Positions 1 through 7,302 of a stretch of 43,743 bases of DNA are shown here, piece by piece; positions within the stretch are counted from its first letter, which is position 1, and every line of letters starts with the position of its first letter. Made by a program: the position numbers and the translations under genes. A model generated the notes under the pieces. It saw nothing but the letters and a program-made list of their open reading frames with translations, did no database searches and was not told where the DNA came from. The stretch is from Chloroflexota bacterium. GTDB lineage: Bacteria > Chloroflexota > UBA6077 > JACCZL01. The stretch covers positions 1 to 43,743 of the forward strand of contig JADLFM010000075.1 of the NCBI GenBank assembly GCA_020845495.1, written 5' to 3'.

Positions 1-480
1 GCCCGGACGATCGCACACCTTCTCAACTGGATGCAAGAGCAGCAGGAGGTGTTCGTCGTCGGCACGGCGAACGACGTCCGGCAGCTCGCCCCCGAACAGA
101 TCAGGCAAGGTAGATTCGGGCAGGTCGTCTTCGTCGACCTGCCGACGGTGGAAGATCGCGCCGACATCTACAGAGTCCACCTGAGCAAGCGCGGTCGAGA
201 CCCGTTCAAGTACGACCTGGAGCAACTCGCTCGCGGCTCCGATGGCTTCTCCGGCGCCGAGATCGAGGCTGTCGTCAAGATGGGGTTGCTCGATGCCTTC
301 ATGGACGGTCCGCGCGAAGTGACGACGTCCGATCTGCTCCGCCGCGCGCAGTCGATCCGGCCGACGTCGGAAGTCAAGCGCGAAGAGATCGACGAGCTCC
401 GACGGTGGGCGCGCGAGCATCTGGCGATCGACGCGGTGCAGGGTCACGTGGCCGACGGCGAGCGTCTGATGGAGTTCTGA
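1..480 (+). CDS. AAA+ ATPase, C-terminal part (5' end outside window)
   Basis: The frame is open from base 1 with no start, so this is the C-terminal 159 residues of a larger protein. It shows a beta-strand plus sensor-1 segment (VFVVGTAND), the arginine-finger region (RQGRFGQVVFVDLP, matching the RxGRFD pattern of classical AAA proteins) and the lid/sensor-2 helix (GFSGAEIEAVV). Established: this is the FtsH/Ycf46/CDC48-type AAA signature; the Walker A and B motifs would lie upstream. The next genes are DUF1257, DUF2997 and a 4Fe-4S protein, and I recall such an ATPase grouped with them in cyanobacteria, plastids (ycf46/ycf35) and other bacteria. Partner role inferred: an ATP-driven remodeller for that module. 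The AAA call is firm, the subfamily less so. Confidence 0.85.
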   Translation, partial: ARTIAHLLNWMQEQQEVFVVGTANDVRQLAPEQIRQGRFGQVVFVDLPTVEDRADIYRVHLSKRGRDPFKYDLEQLARGSDGFSGAEIEAVVKMGLLDAFMDGPREVTTSDLLRRAQSIRPTSEVKREEIDELRRWAREHLAIDAVQGHVADGERLMEF

Positions 481-597
481 CGCCGGAGCTCGGACGCGTC
501 TGCGTACGGCGCGTCTCTTGAGCCAACGCCTCCGCCGGCCAGCCTTCATCTGGTCGGCGGACCGCCTCATGACAGGCTCATCGGAGGGTGAACCCAC

Positions 598-993
598 GTG
601 TCCAAATATCTGACGTTTCCCGAGATTCTCTTCAAGGAACGGCGGCTACTCCTTGCCGCACTCGCAGAGATCGGCTTCGCCGAGGTCGACGAGGGCGACC
701 AACTCCCGCTGTACGGCTACCAGGGTGATCGTCGCCCCGAAACAGCTGAGATCATTGTCCGCCGTCAACTAATCGGCGCGGCCTCCAACGACCTGGGGTT
801 CGCTCGGACTCCTGATGGGTATGTCCCAATCGTGTCCGAGTACGACGAGCGAACATTGCTCGCCGGGCACTTCCTGCCCAGGCTCCGGACAGCCTACAGC
901 GAGGCTGTCGTCGAAGAAGTTCGCCGCCGCCTGCACGGCACCTCCCACCGCGCTGTCGAAGGTGGCGTGGTCAAGATTCGCGTCCGCTATTAG
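598..993 (+). CDS. DUF1257 (Ycf35-like) protein
   Basis: 131-residue protein starting at GTG 598, behind GGAGG near 584. It has the family's short N-terminal helix (MSKYLTFPEILFKERRLLL), a central segment with GYQGDRR and a hydrophobic strand EIIVRR, and the LGFARTPDGYVPIVSEYD block typical of DUF1257/Ycf35. Length fits the family. Function is unknown; the family is recurrently next to DUF2997 and an AAA ATPase, and exactly that neighbourhood is seen here. The stop at 991-993 almost abuts the next gene's ribosome-binding site, so the two are surely co-transcribed. Confidence 0.8.
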   Translation: MSKYLTFPEILFKERRLLLAALAEIGFAEVDEGDQLPLYGYQGDRRPETAEIIVRRQLIGAASNDLGFARTPDGYVPIVSEYDERTLLAGHFLPRLRTAYSEAVVEEVRRRLHGTSHRAVEGGVVKIRVRY

Positions 994-1001
994 GAGAGGA
1001 C

Positions 1002-1202
1002 ATGCCGGAGATCGAGTTCACGATCGACGTCACAACCGGCGATCTCACGATGCACGTCAAGGGCATCGCCGGTCCGGCCTGCGAGGATCTGGCCAGGCTG
1101 GCCAGGGAGCTCCTTGGAGAGCCCGCCCTTGACCAGAGTACGAGCGAATACTACGTCCGACCCCGGGTGCAACGGCAGATCCGGCCGAGGCAAGGGAGCT
1201 GA
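1002..1202 (+). CDS. DUF2997 small protein
   Basis: 66-residue protein, ATG 1002 preceded by AGGAGAGG at 992-999. The pattern MPEIEFTIDVTTGDLTMHV followed by KGIAGPAC and an amphipathic helix, then a SEYY segment, is what I know of DUF2997: a small beta-beta-alpha protein found with DUF1257. Function unknown. The ubiquitin-like cassette further down the same run invites asking whether DUF2997 is also a small protein tag, but nothing in its tail (RPRQGS, no GG) supports that directly. Gap to the next gene is 5 nt. Confidence 0.75.
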   Translation: MPEIEFTIDVTTGDLTMHVKGIAGPACEDLARLARELLGEPALDQSTSEYYVRPRVQRQIRPRQGS

Positions 1203-1207
1203 CGTCG

Positions 1208-1909
1208 ATGGCGGCCGAGTTGTCAATCGTCATCGACACGACGAACGGCACCCTCCTGATCGACGGGCCGGACCGGCTCCCCCGCGAGCTCCGAGACACA
1301 ATCGAAGGCCTGGCAGGGCCGGCCCAGTTGATCGCGTGCGCCGCACCCACCGAAGTGCGGACGCTCACGCCGGCCTCGGGTGGTGAGCTGACAGGTTCTA
1401 TCTGTGTTCGAATCGCCGGTTTTTGGCACGGCAGCCTGATAGAAGGGCCTGGTCGACGATCGGTCGCCAAGCTCCAGGGGTGTCCTGTCCGATGCCTCGG
1501 ATGCATTGCGCCGGAGACCTGGGACTCAAGCGGCGGGTTCGTCGTACCGGTGGAACGCCTCGCCGATGCGTTGCTCGACCCCGCCTACGAGCGAGATGGC
1601 GTCAGCATACTCGGGGGCGAACCGTTCTCCCAGCCGGAGGCGCTGTCGTCCCTCGTGCGTGAGCTTCGCTCGCGTAGCTGTCGTCACATCCTCTGCTACA
1701 GCGGCTACACCTACGAGACCCTGCTCCTTCGATCGAAGGCTGAACCGGCCGTCGCGGTCGTACTCGACGAGATCGACATGCTCATCGACGGTCCCTACGT
1801 GGCCGCCCGTGCCGACGGCGCCGGCCCCTGGACGGGAAGCGCCAATCAGCGTGTGTTGGCATTGAAGGCCTCGCCGCGGGCGCACAGTTCGGCGGGTGGC
1901 GCGTCATAG
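1208..1909 (+). CDS. 4Fe-4S single-cluster / radical-SAM-activase-like protein
   Basis: 233 residues. A cysteine cluster GCPVRCLGC (C-x3-C-x2-C) at about residues 95-103 is the radical SAM motif as found in NrdG/PflA-type activating enzymes, followed by a SILGGEPF segment (the GGE SAM-binding motif). The C-terminal GSANQRVLAL matches activase-type ends. The N-terminal roughly 60 residues are extra and resemble the preceding DUF2997 protein (E-hydrophobic-IDxTxGxL). RefSeq-style naming would be 4Fe-4S single cluster domain protein. The target of any radical chemistry is unknown; DUF1257, DUF2997 or the AAA protein are candidates by context. Confidence 0.75.
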   Translation: MAAELSIVIDTTNGTLLIDGPDRLPRELRDTIEGLAGPAQLIACAAPTEVRTLTPASGGELTGSICVRIAGFWHGSLIEGPGRRSVAKLQGCPVRCLGCIAPETWDSSGGFVVPVERLADALLDPAYERDGVSILGGEPFSQPEALSSLVRELRSRSCRHILCYSGYTYETLLLRSKAEPAVAVVLDEIDMLIDGPYVAARADGAGPWTGSANQRVLALKASPRAHSSAGGAS

Positions 1910-2087
1910 CTGAAGGATCCAGACACGACACGTCATCAGGTACGCCCGTGTGGCACCCCGGCGACCTGGCCTGGAGTGGCGATGGACCGTACCTCGCGCT
2001 CTCGGCCGGGGGATCGCGATGCGTGATCGCCGAGGCGCGGGTGAGCAGCCCGCGCCTACCCTTCTCTCGCTCAGCGGAGGATTGCCC

Positions 2088-3260
2088 TTGAACATCGATC
2101 AAGGTTCAGCGCGCCCCGACGCTCGCGGTGCTTCGGCGGCCATCGGTACCCGGAGTGCCGCGGTGGGTATCGCCGGCGTCAACACGCGTCCACTGATGCG
2201 CGCCGCCGATCCGTTGGTCGGCATCGCCGGCAATTGGGGCAGCACGCTCCGTCCGCATCTTGAAAGCACGCTGGAGCCAGGTGCCTCAATCAGCAAGGCC
2301 CGCCTCGGTGACCAGGCCGCGCTCCACGCATCAAAGAGGGCTTGCCTCTTCCTCGACTACACCTACCTGGCGTGTCCTGGCCGTGAAACCGGACGCATGC
2401 GCTACCCACCGGGATTTGATGCTCTTTGTGCTCCGGAGACGCGACGCCTGCCGATGTTTCTGGACAGCGCCGCCTACCGCGAGTTTGCCGGAGGCGCCCC
2501 GTCGTGGAGCAGTTACGCCCGCTACTGCGAGACGATCGACCTTGTGCGTCCAGATGGTGCGATGGCGAAGGATACGGTAGGTGACCAGGAGGCCAGTCGC
2601 CGAGGGTACGAGCAGATGTGTCGCGACGGCTACCGCGACATGACGATCCCGGTCTGGCAGGTCATGCCATCCTGGACGAACGACCTCTCGGTCGAAGCCA
2701 ACGCCTATCTCGCTGCGCGCGATCCCGTCCTGCGCTTCTACCGCGACCGCGCGCCGCTCGTCGCCATCGGTGGGCTGAACCAGAGTCCATGCCGCCGGAG
2801 CGAACGGCATCTGTACCTGCAGACCCTCTGCCGTGCCGTTCCCGACACCCAGTTCTGGGGTCTCGGTCAGGCGAATCCCGTCGTGGTGAACGGCCTCGGG
2901 CGCGCCGGGCTGCTCGACCGTGCCTGGGTGGACGGTAGCTGGTGGATCCACGACGCGCGAGCGGAAGTGCTAGCCGTGCTGGAGGACGGCCTCATCAAGT
3001 CGATCCGCCTCACGCGGACCGGTGCCCGAAGCTTCTTCCCCCTGCTGGATCTGATGAGCTGTAACCTGCGCTCGCTGCTCTCCGCCTACGCAGGGCTGTG
3101 GACCTTTCCAGGGCCGGCACGAGTTCCTACCAACATGGAGGATCTGGACGCTCGGCTGGAGCTACGGCGACGGCTGGGATCAGTCCAGCTTGACCTCTTC
3201 GACCCGGTTGATCCTCTCGAGGCTAGCGATGGCGTCCTCCCTGCGGCAACTGTCGCTTGA
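2088..3260 (+). CDS. TGT/DpdA-like transglycosylase with C-terminal clamp-binding motif
   Basis: Start chosen at TTG 2088 because GGAGG lies at 2076-2080; an in-frame extension to 1950 exists but is low-complexity and Arg-rich. The 390-residue protein has, in order, the signposts of a tRNA-guanine-transglycosylase TIM barrel: MFLDSAAYREF (TGT DSGGF region), AKDTVGDQEAS, IPVWQVMP, PLVAIGGL (TGT IGGL), FWGLGQANP and VDGSWWIHDA, where TGT/DpdA have a catalytic DS. I do not see the TGT zinc site (CxCxxC-H), which is also absent or altered in DpdA-type DNA enzymes. The protein ends VQLDLFDPVD, a perfect QLDLF beta-clamp-binding pentapeptide. Inference: a DNA base-exchanging enzyme tethered to the clamp encoded 1 kb downstream. 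Substrate unknown. Confidence 0.6.
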   Translation: MNIDQGSARPDARGASAAIGTRSAAVGIAGVNTRPLMRAADPLVGIAGNWGSTLRPHLESTLEPGASISKARLGDQAALHASKRACLFLDYTYLACPGRETGRMRYPPGFDALCAPETRRLPMFLDSAAYREFAGGAPSWSSYARYCETIDLVRPDGAMAKDTVGDQEASRRGYEQMCRDGYRDMTIPVWQVMPSWTNDLSVEANAYLAARDPVLRFYRDRAPLVAIGGLNQSPCRRSERHLYLQTLCRAVPDTQFWGLGQANPVVVNGLGRAGLLDRAWVDGSWWIHDARAEVLAVLEDGLIKSIRLTRTGARSFFPLLDLMSCNLRSLLSAYAGLWTFPGPARVPTNMEDLDARLELRRRLGSVQLDLFDPVDPLEASDGVLPAATVA

Positions 3261-4113
3261 CCTCACGCCACTGGAAGTGTCCCCATCGAGCGAGTGGTGT
3301 CAGCGCTGGCGTGACGGGCGTCCGCGCTGGCGGCACCGATCAGAGGGTGGGTTCGACGCAACGCAATACGAAGCCGGGCCGATCGACGACCGCACCGCCA
3401 AGGCGTATGTGGAGCGCAATCACTACGCCCGCACGTACGTTGCCAGCCGACTCCGGTACGGACTCTGGGATCGGCGAGGAGCCCTACTCGGCGTGGCCGT
3501 CCTGAGCATCCCTGTTCGCAAGGAGGTCTTGACTCTGCCCTTCCCAGACCTTGTGCCCTTCCACGAGTCACTCGAGCTTGGACGGCTCGTTCTGGCGGAT
3601 CGTGCACCGGCAAATTCTGAGAGCTGGTTTCTGGGTCAGGCGTTCCGGCTGGCAGCCCAGCAGGGCGTTCGCGGCGTGGTCAGCTTCTCCGACCCGGTCG
3701 CTCGATGCGACGCGACCGGCCAGCTCGTCTTTCCCGGACACATTGGCATCGCGTACCAGGCCAGCAACGCGATCTACGCCGGTCGCGGCACTGCGCGCAC
3801 CATCCTCATCCTGCCGGATGGTCGGGTGCTCAACGAGCGCGCCGTCTCGAAGCTCCGCAACCTCGAAGTGGGGCACGAGTATGTCGAACAGCTCCTGCGC
3901 CGATTCGGCGCACCTCCCCGACGGGGCGCGGCACCTTCGGAATGGATTCCCCGCGCTCTCACGACTGCCGGCATCAGGCGCCTGCGCCATCCTGGCAATC
4001 ACCGCTACCTGTTCCGACTCGGCGATCGGGCTGCCAGGCGGTCTGACGTGATAGCGCTGCCGAGCCTGCCCTACCCGAAGTCGACAGACCGGCCAGCGAC
4101 AGGCGCAGCGTAG
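3229..4113 (+). CDS. Mom-like GNAT-fold DNA-modification protein with N-terminal clamp-binding motif
   Basis: Start taken at ATG 3229 (294 aa), overlapping the previous gene by 32 nt; TTG 3190 is an alternative. The N-terminus SLRQLSLDLTPLE is very like the QLSLPL clamp-binding hexapeptide of Hda. The body has ERNHYARTY, LRYGLWDRRGALLGVAVLS, ESLELGRLVL, VVSFSDPVA and GIAYQASNAIYAGRG. That order (strand-helix core, LxRL segment, Y-x-A-[ST]-N, GxG) is the pattern of phage Mu Mom-type proteins, GNAT-fold enzymes that modify adenine in DNA. Family call is from memory of the fold pattern. Next to a TGT-like protein and a DNA methyltransferase it suggests DNA hypermodification, classically an anti-restriction strategy. 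Confidence 0.6.
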   Translation: MASSLRQLSLDLTPLEVSPSSEWCQRWRDGRPRWRHRSEGGFDATQYEAGPIDDRTAKAYVERNHYARTYVASRLRYGLWDRRGALLGVAVLSIPVRKEVLTLPFPDLVPFHESLELGRLVLADRAPANSESWFLGQAFRLAAQQGVRGVVSFSDPVARCDATGQLVFPGHIGIAYQASNAIYAGRGTARTILILPDGRVLNERAVSKLRNLEVGHEYVEQLLRRFGAPPRRGAAPSEWIPRALTTAGIRRLRHPGNHRYLFRLGDRAARRSDVIALPSLPYPKSTDRPATGAA

Positions 4114-4246
4114 CCAGGTCGTTCTTGGGGTTGCGGGCTCTCCATGCATGCCGCCGAGTCGCCTGCGAGCGGGCGGCTTGTGCCGCGGCGAGGGCGCTCA
4201 CAGACGCGTGGGTGTCCATCGCTTCAGATCCAATGGAAGAAAGCCT

Positions 4247-5389
4247 ATGGAGATCGCGGTCGATCAGTCCAATCTGAGCCGTGCGTTGCGGCTCGCTTGC
4301 CGGGCGCTCTCGACCAGGGCGCCTCTCCCGATCCTGCAGAACGTGCTGCTCGTGGCCGAGGCCGGTACGCTGACCCTGACCGCGGCCGATGGCGAGATCG
4401 TCCTGGTCACGACGGTGCCCGCCGATGTGACCCATCCAGGCCGGACCGCTGCTCCGGCTCGACTGCTCGCCGAGTACGTGTCGCAGCTTCCGTCCGAGCC
4501 TCTGCGCCTCCTCCTGGACGGCCCGGGGAAGCGTCTGCGCGCGACCTGTGGCCGCTTCGACGCCGGACTCTCAACGGCCGATCCTGACGACTTTCCGGTC
4601 TTGCCTCCCGCCGACCAGTCGACGGCTCTGGATCTTGACGCTCACCATCTGCGGCGAGCCATCGAGCGGGTGGCCTTCGCCGCCGCTCGGGACGACAGCC
4701 GTCCGATCCTGGCGGCGGTCTTGTTCGAGCTTGGCGAGCAGGGCTTGACGGTCGCGGCGGCCGACGGCTTCCGCCTGGCCCGGGCGGTTGTGGCCGGCGT
4801 CGCCGGGGACGATCGGCATCTGCTGGTGCCCGTGCGCGCCGTCGCAGAGTTTGGTCGGTTGCTGGTCGACGCCGACACGGCTCGTTTGATCGTCACGCCT
4901 GACGGCGGCGGCGTGCATCTCGTGGCAGGTGGCACGCGGCTGTTCAGTCGGCTCATCGACGGGCGCTTCCCCGACATCGATCGCGTCATCCCGCGCGAGG
5001 CGCGCACACGTGTGGTCGTGCAGACGGCGGGCTTCCGACAGGCCGTGCGTGTCGCCGGGCTATTCGGCAAGGATGGCCAGGTCCGACCCGTCGTCTTCGA
5101 GGCTCGACCGGGCGGTCTGCGGCTGATGGCACGTGGCGACGAAACCGGTGAAGCAGAGGGTGAGGTCGCGGCAATCGTGGCGGGGGAGGCACAGTCAGTC
5201 GCCCTGAACAGCCGGTTGCTCGTCGATCTTCTCGACACGGTTGATGGGTCTCAGCTCGAGCTCTCCTGGACGAGTCCACAATCGCCGGTTGTCGTCCGCG
5301 AGGTCGGGCATGAGGATTCTCCCGACCTCTGGTTGGCCATGCCGCTTCATCTGCCCCAGCTGGCCCGGCCGCTAGCCGAGGCCGCCTGA
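4247..5389 (+). CDS. dnaN: DNA polymerase III beta-subunit-like sliding clamp
   Basis: 380 residues from ATG 4247, with GGAAGAAA just upstream; a longer in-frame start at 4148 lacks support. All three clamp domains are recognisable: RAPLPILQNVLL in domain 1, DDSRPILAAVLFEL and VAAADGFRLA in domain 2, LIDGRFPDIDRVIP (near-invariant in DnaN), ALNSRLLVDLL in domain 3 and the closing AMPLHLP matching the MPMRL end that forms the peptide-binding cleft. The clamp encircles DNA and recruits proteins bearing QLxLF-type motifs. It sits inside a run of accessory genes with no dnaA, recF or gyrB nearby, so it is most likely an element-encoded extra clamp rather than the chromosomal one. Four neighbours carry such motifs. 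Confidence 0.9.
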   Translation: MEIAVDQSNLSRALRLACRALSTRAPLPILQNVLLVAEAGTLTLTAADGEIVLVTTVPADVTHPGRTAAPARLLAEYVSQLPSEPLRLLLDGPGKRLRATCGRFDAGLSTADPDDFPVLPPADQSTALDLDAHHLRRAIERVAFAAARDDSRPILAAVLFELGEQGLTVAAADGFRLARAVVAGVAGDDRHLLVPVRAVAEFGRLLVDADTARLIVTPDGGGVHLVAGGTRLFSRLIDGRFPDIDRVIPREARTRVVVQTAGFRQAVRVAGLFGKDGQVRPVVFEARPGGLRLMARGDETGEAEGEVAAIVAGEAQSVALNSRLLVDLLDTVDGSQLELSWTSPQSPVVVREVGHEDSPDLWLAMPLHLPQLARPLAEAA

Positions 5390-5451
5390 GACGTGTTTGC
5401 CGGTGGCCAGAGCGTCATCCGTCCATCGGCAAGCCTATCAGGAGCAATCCG

Positions 5452-6018
5452 ATGGAGCATGAGATGATGAACCACGTGCCGACGAGCGGACCTGACACGA
5501 ACGATGCCTGCGGCTGTACGCCGCCGGCAGGGTCGAAGGTCAGTCTGCTCGGTACCAGCAATCAGCCGTCGGAGCCGCTACCGACACCTGTGGCAGCCGT
5601 CGATCCCCCGGCGGCACGGCGGCCACTGAAGCTGGTCGTGACGCTCACGCCGATCGAGGGCGGAGCGTACCGAGCCGCCATCGCCCTGGGCGCCGACGGG
5701 TGTGACCCGCTGCTGAGGTCGATGACCGCATCAGGGCTTGCGGCAGCCCTCGAAGCGGTACCCCCGCTTCTGGAAGAGGCCGTGGCGTACTGGCAGGCCC
5801 ACCCAAGGAATCCGACGGCTGGGCGAGCCCCGGCCCGGCGGGCTGCCATCGATCGCCAGGAAACCCGTTCCGCGTCGGCGTCGTCCGCCACGGTCGAGCC
5901 GTCCTCCGAAGAGCGAGTGAGTGAGCGATCCGATGGCGACCCGACAGCGCCAGCGCCGGCTGAGCCCGTGGCCATGCGAGAGCGGCCAGCGGGTGGTCAG
6001 CTCACCTTGTTCGGCTGA
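5452..6018 (+). CDS. PRTRC protein E-like, with C-terminal clamp-binding motif
   Basis: 188 residues, ATG 5452 behind AGGAG at 5440-5444. A Pro/Ala-rich N-terminus (about 55 residues) precedes a compact domain LKLVVTLTPIEGGAYRA ... CDPLLRSMTASGLAAALEAV ... EEAVAYWQAHP. The rest is a disordered Arg/Ser/Glu-rich linker ending GGQLTLFG, a QLTLF clamp-binding pentapeptide at the extreme C-terminus. The position just before the Ub-like C protein and the predicted strand-strand-helix pattern suggest PRTRC system protein E, whose biochemical role is unknown. The domain call is moderate; the terminal motif is plainly visible. Confidence 0.5.
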   Translation: MEHEMMNHVPTSGPDTNDACGCTPPAGSKVSLLGTSNQPSEPLPTPVAAVDPPAARRPLKLVVTLTPIEGGAYRAAIALGADGCDPLLRSMTASGLAAALEAVPPLLEEAVAYWQAHPRNPTAGRAPARRAAIDRQETRSASASSATVEPSSEERVSERSDGDPTAPAPAEPVAMRERPAGGQLTLFG

Positions 6019-6037
6019 TCCTAATAGGAGGCGTAGG

Positions 6038-6445
6038 ATGCCGCGAGTCTTCGTCTACGACGGCCGCGAGTTCCCAGACCCCGACCCCAGCCTCTCCGTC
6101 GAGGATGTCCGCAAGCAGCTCGGCGACTTCTTCCCTGAGCTAACCAACGCTGAGACCCGTGAGGAGCGGCGGGGCGACGATGACGTGCGCTACACGTTCG
6201 CCAGGCGCATCGGCACCAAGGGGGCCGGCGGCCCCGACATTGTGGCGATCCTCCGACAGGTGCCGGAGAAGCACCTGGCAGTCTTCGGTCTTGCGGCTGA
6301 GCTGATCGACTCCGACGGCGAGCTGGATGCTGAGGCAGCAGCGGCACGGCAGCCTGAGATCAACCTGGCGATCGTCGAAGCCGAGTCGTACGCTCGTGCG
6401 ACGCGCCCGGCCGTAGAGGCACTTCGCCGCATTCCATCGCGGTGA
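6038..6445 (+). CDS. Ubiquitin-like PRTRC protein C with C-terminal extension
   Basis: 135 residues from ATG 6038, with a strong TAGGAGG at 6025-6031. The N-terminal 65 residues (MPRVFVYDGREFPDPDP, VRKQLGDFFPEL, YTFARRIGTKG) match PRTRC system protein C, which Aravind and colleagues classed as a prokaryotic ubiquitin-like (Prok_Ub) domain. The usual family member ends at GTKG at about 70 residues; here the chain runs on through AGG into another 65 residues of helical, Ala/Glu-rich sequence. E2-like, JAB and E1-like genes follow in order, so this is the presumed modifier. The GTKGAGG stretch could be a JAB cleavage site that exposes a Gly-Gly tail (inference). Confidence 0.7.
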   Translation: MPRVFVYDGREFPDPDPSLSVEDVRKQLGDFFPELTNAETREERRGDDDVRYTFARRIGTKGAGGPDIVAILRQVPEKHLAVFGLAAELIDSDGELDAEAAAARQPEINLAIVEAESYARATRPAVEALRRIPSR

Positions 6446-7302
6446 TCCCGCGCCCGACGACAGTTGGGCATGCGCTGCGACGGTCGCCGGTTATGCCGAC
6501 GTCCGTCGCAGCGCTGCTCGATGGCCATGCCGCTCAGCTCGAGTTCCGCCGCATCGTTGAAGAGATATTTCCCGACACGGCAACCGAGATTCTCGCCACC
6601 CGTCGGCCGGGTGAACGTCGAGAGCAGGCCCGGGTCGCGGCCTTCCTGAATCGGGTCGGCGCCGAGCTGTTCCCAGTCTACGAGGTGGAGGAGTACGAGC
6701 AGATCGTTGGTGGCGTGCCCTTCATTAGGAACGGATGGAGCTATGAGCGCCATCACGACTTGGATCTCCACCCCGGAGAGCTGCTGCTCTCCGCACTGTG
6801 CGCGCCGGCCTACGATGACGGTGCTCGGCTGGCGCTGCTGGACGCGGCTGAACAGCACGTAACCCGCGTGTTACTGGCCGCGATTCCGGAGGGAGGGTTC
6901 ACGCCGACAGATCTGCATGCCCGGCTCGACGGCACGCCGTACGTCGCGGCTGCCGAGTTCGCCGACTGGCACTGGGGCCAGACCGAGACCATCTTCCTCG
7001 ACGCTGACGACGAAATCGACGTCGACGTCGAGTGGACACACGAGAACGTCTCCGTGCTCGCCGAGCAGTGGCAGCGCGCCGAGGAGATCCTTGACCGCAT
7101 CACGGCCTTGACAAGCTGGATCGAAGCCGACCTGCCGACTCGGTTCGCACGCCTCGTAGATGCTGTGCTCGAACGAGATCACCACCTCACCTACCGACAG
7201 GAGCGGAGGTGCTATGCCTTCGAGATCACCCCAGAAGGGATCGTCGCGGTCCGGCTCGACGACTCCGACGCCATCCCCCTACCGATTGGTGCTGCCGTCT
7301 GA
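6442..7302 (+). CDS. Unknown protein of the PRTRC-like cassette
   Basis: 286 residues from GTG 6442, overlapping the previous stop by 4 nt (GTGA); ATG 6493 is an alternative start. I do not recognise the family. It is acidic and mostly helical: an N-terminal stretch EFRRIVEEIFPDTATEIL, a middle segment YEQIVGGVPFIRNGWSYE, a block FADWHWGQTETIFLDADDE with many acidic residues, then a long helix-rich region and a C-terminal strand RCYAFEITPEGIVAVRLDD. No signal peptide, membrane span or cysteine motif. Its fixed place between the Ub-like and E2-like genes, with overlaps on both sides, makes it a structural or adaptor member of the same system by inference. Confidence 0.7.
   Translation: MIPRPTTVGHALRRSPVMPTSVAALLDGHAAQLEFRRIVEEIFPDTATEILATRRPGERREQARVAAFLNRVGAELFPVYEVEEYEQIVGGVPFIRNGWSYERHHDLDLHPGELLLSALCAPAYDDGARLALLDAAEQHVTRVLLAAIPEGGFTPTDLHARLDGTPYVAAAEFADWHWGQTETIFLDADDEIDVDVEWTHENVSVLAEQWQRAEEILDRITALTSWIEADLPTRFARLVDAVLERDHHLTYRQERRCYAFEITPEGIVAVRLDDSDAIPLPIGAAV

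Noticed and set aside
4148..4246. Longer N-terminus of the clamp
   Set aside because: The extra 33 residues are Arg/Gly-rich and precede the conserved clamp start; ATG 4247 has its own ribosome-binding site.
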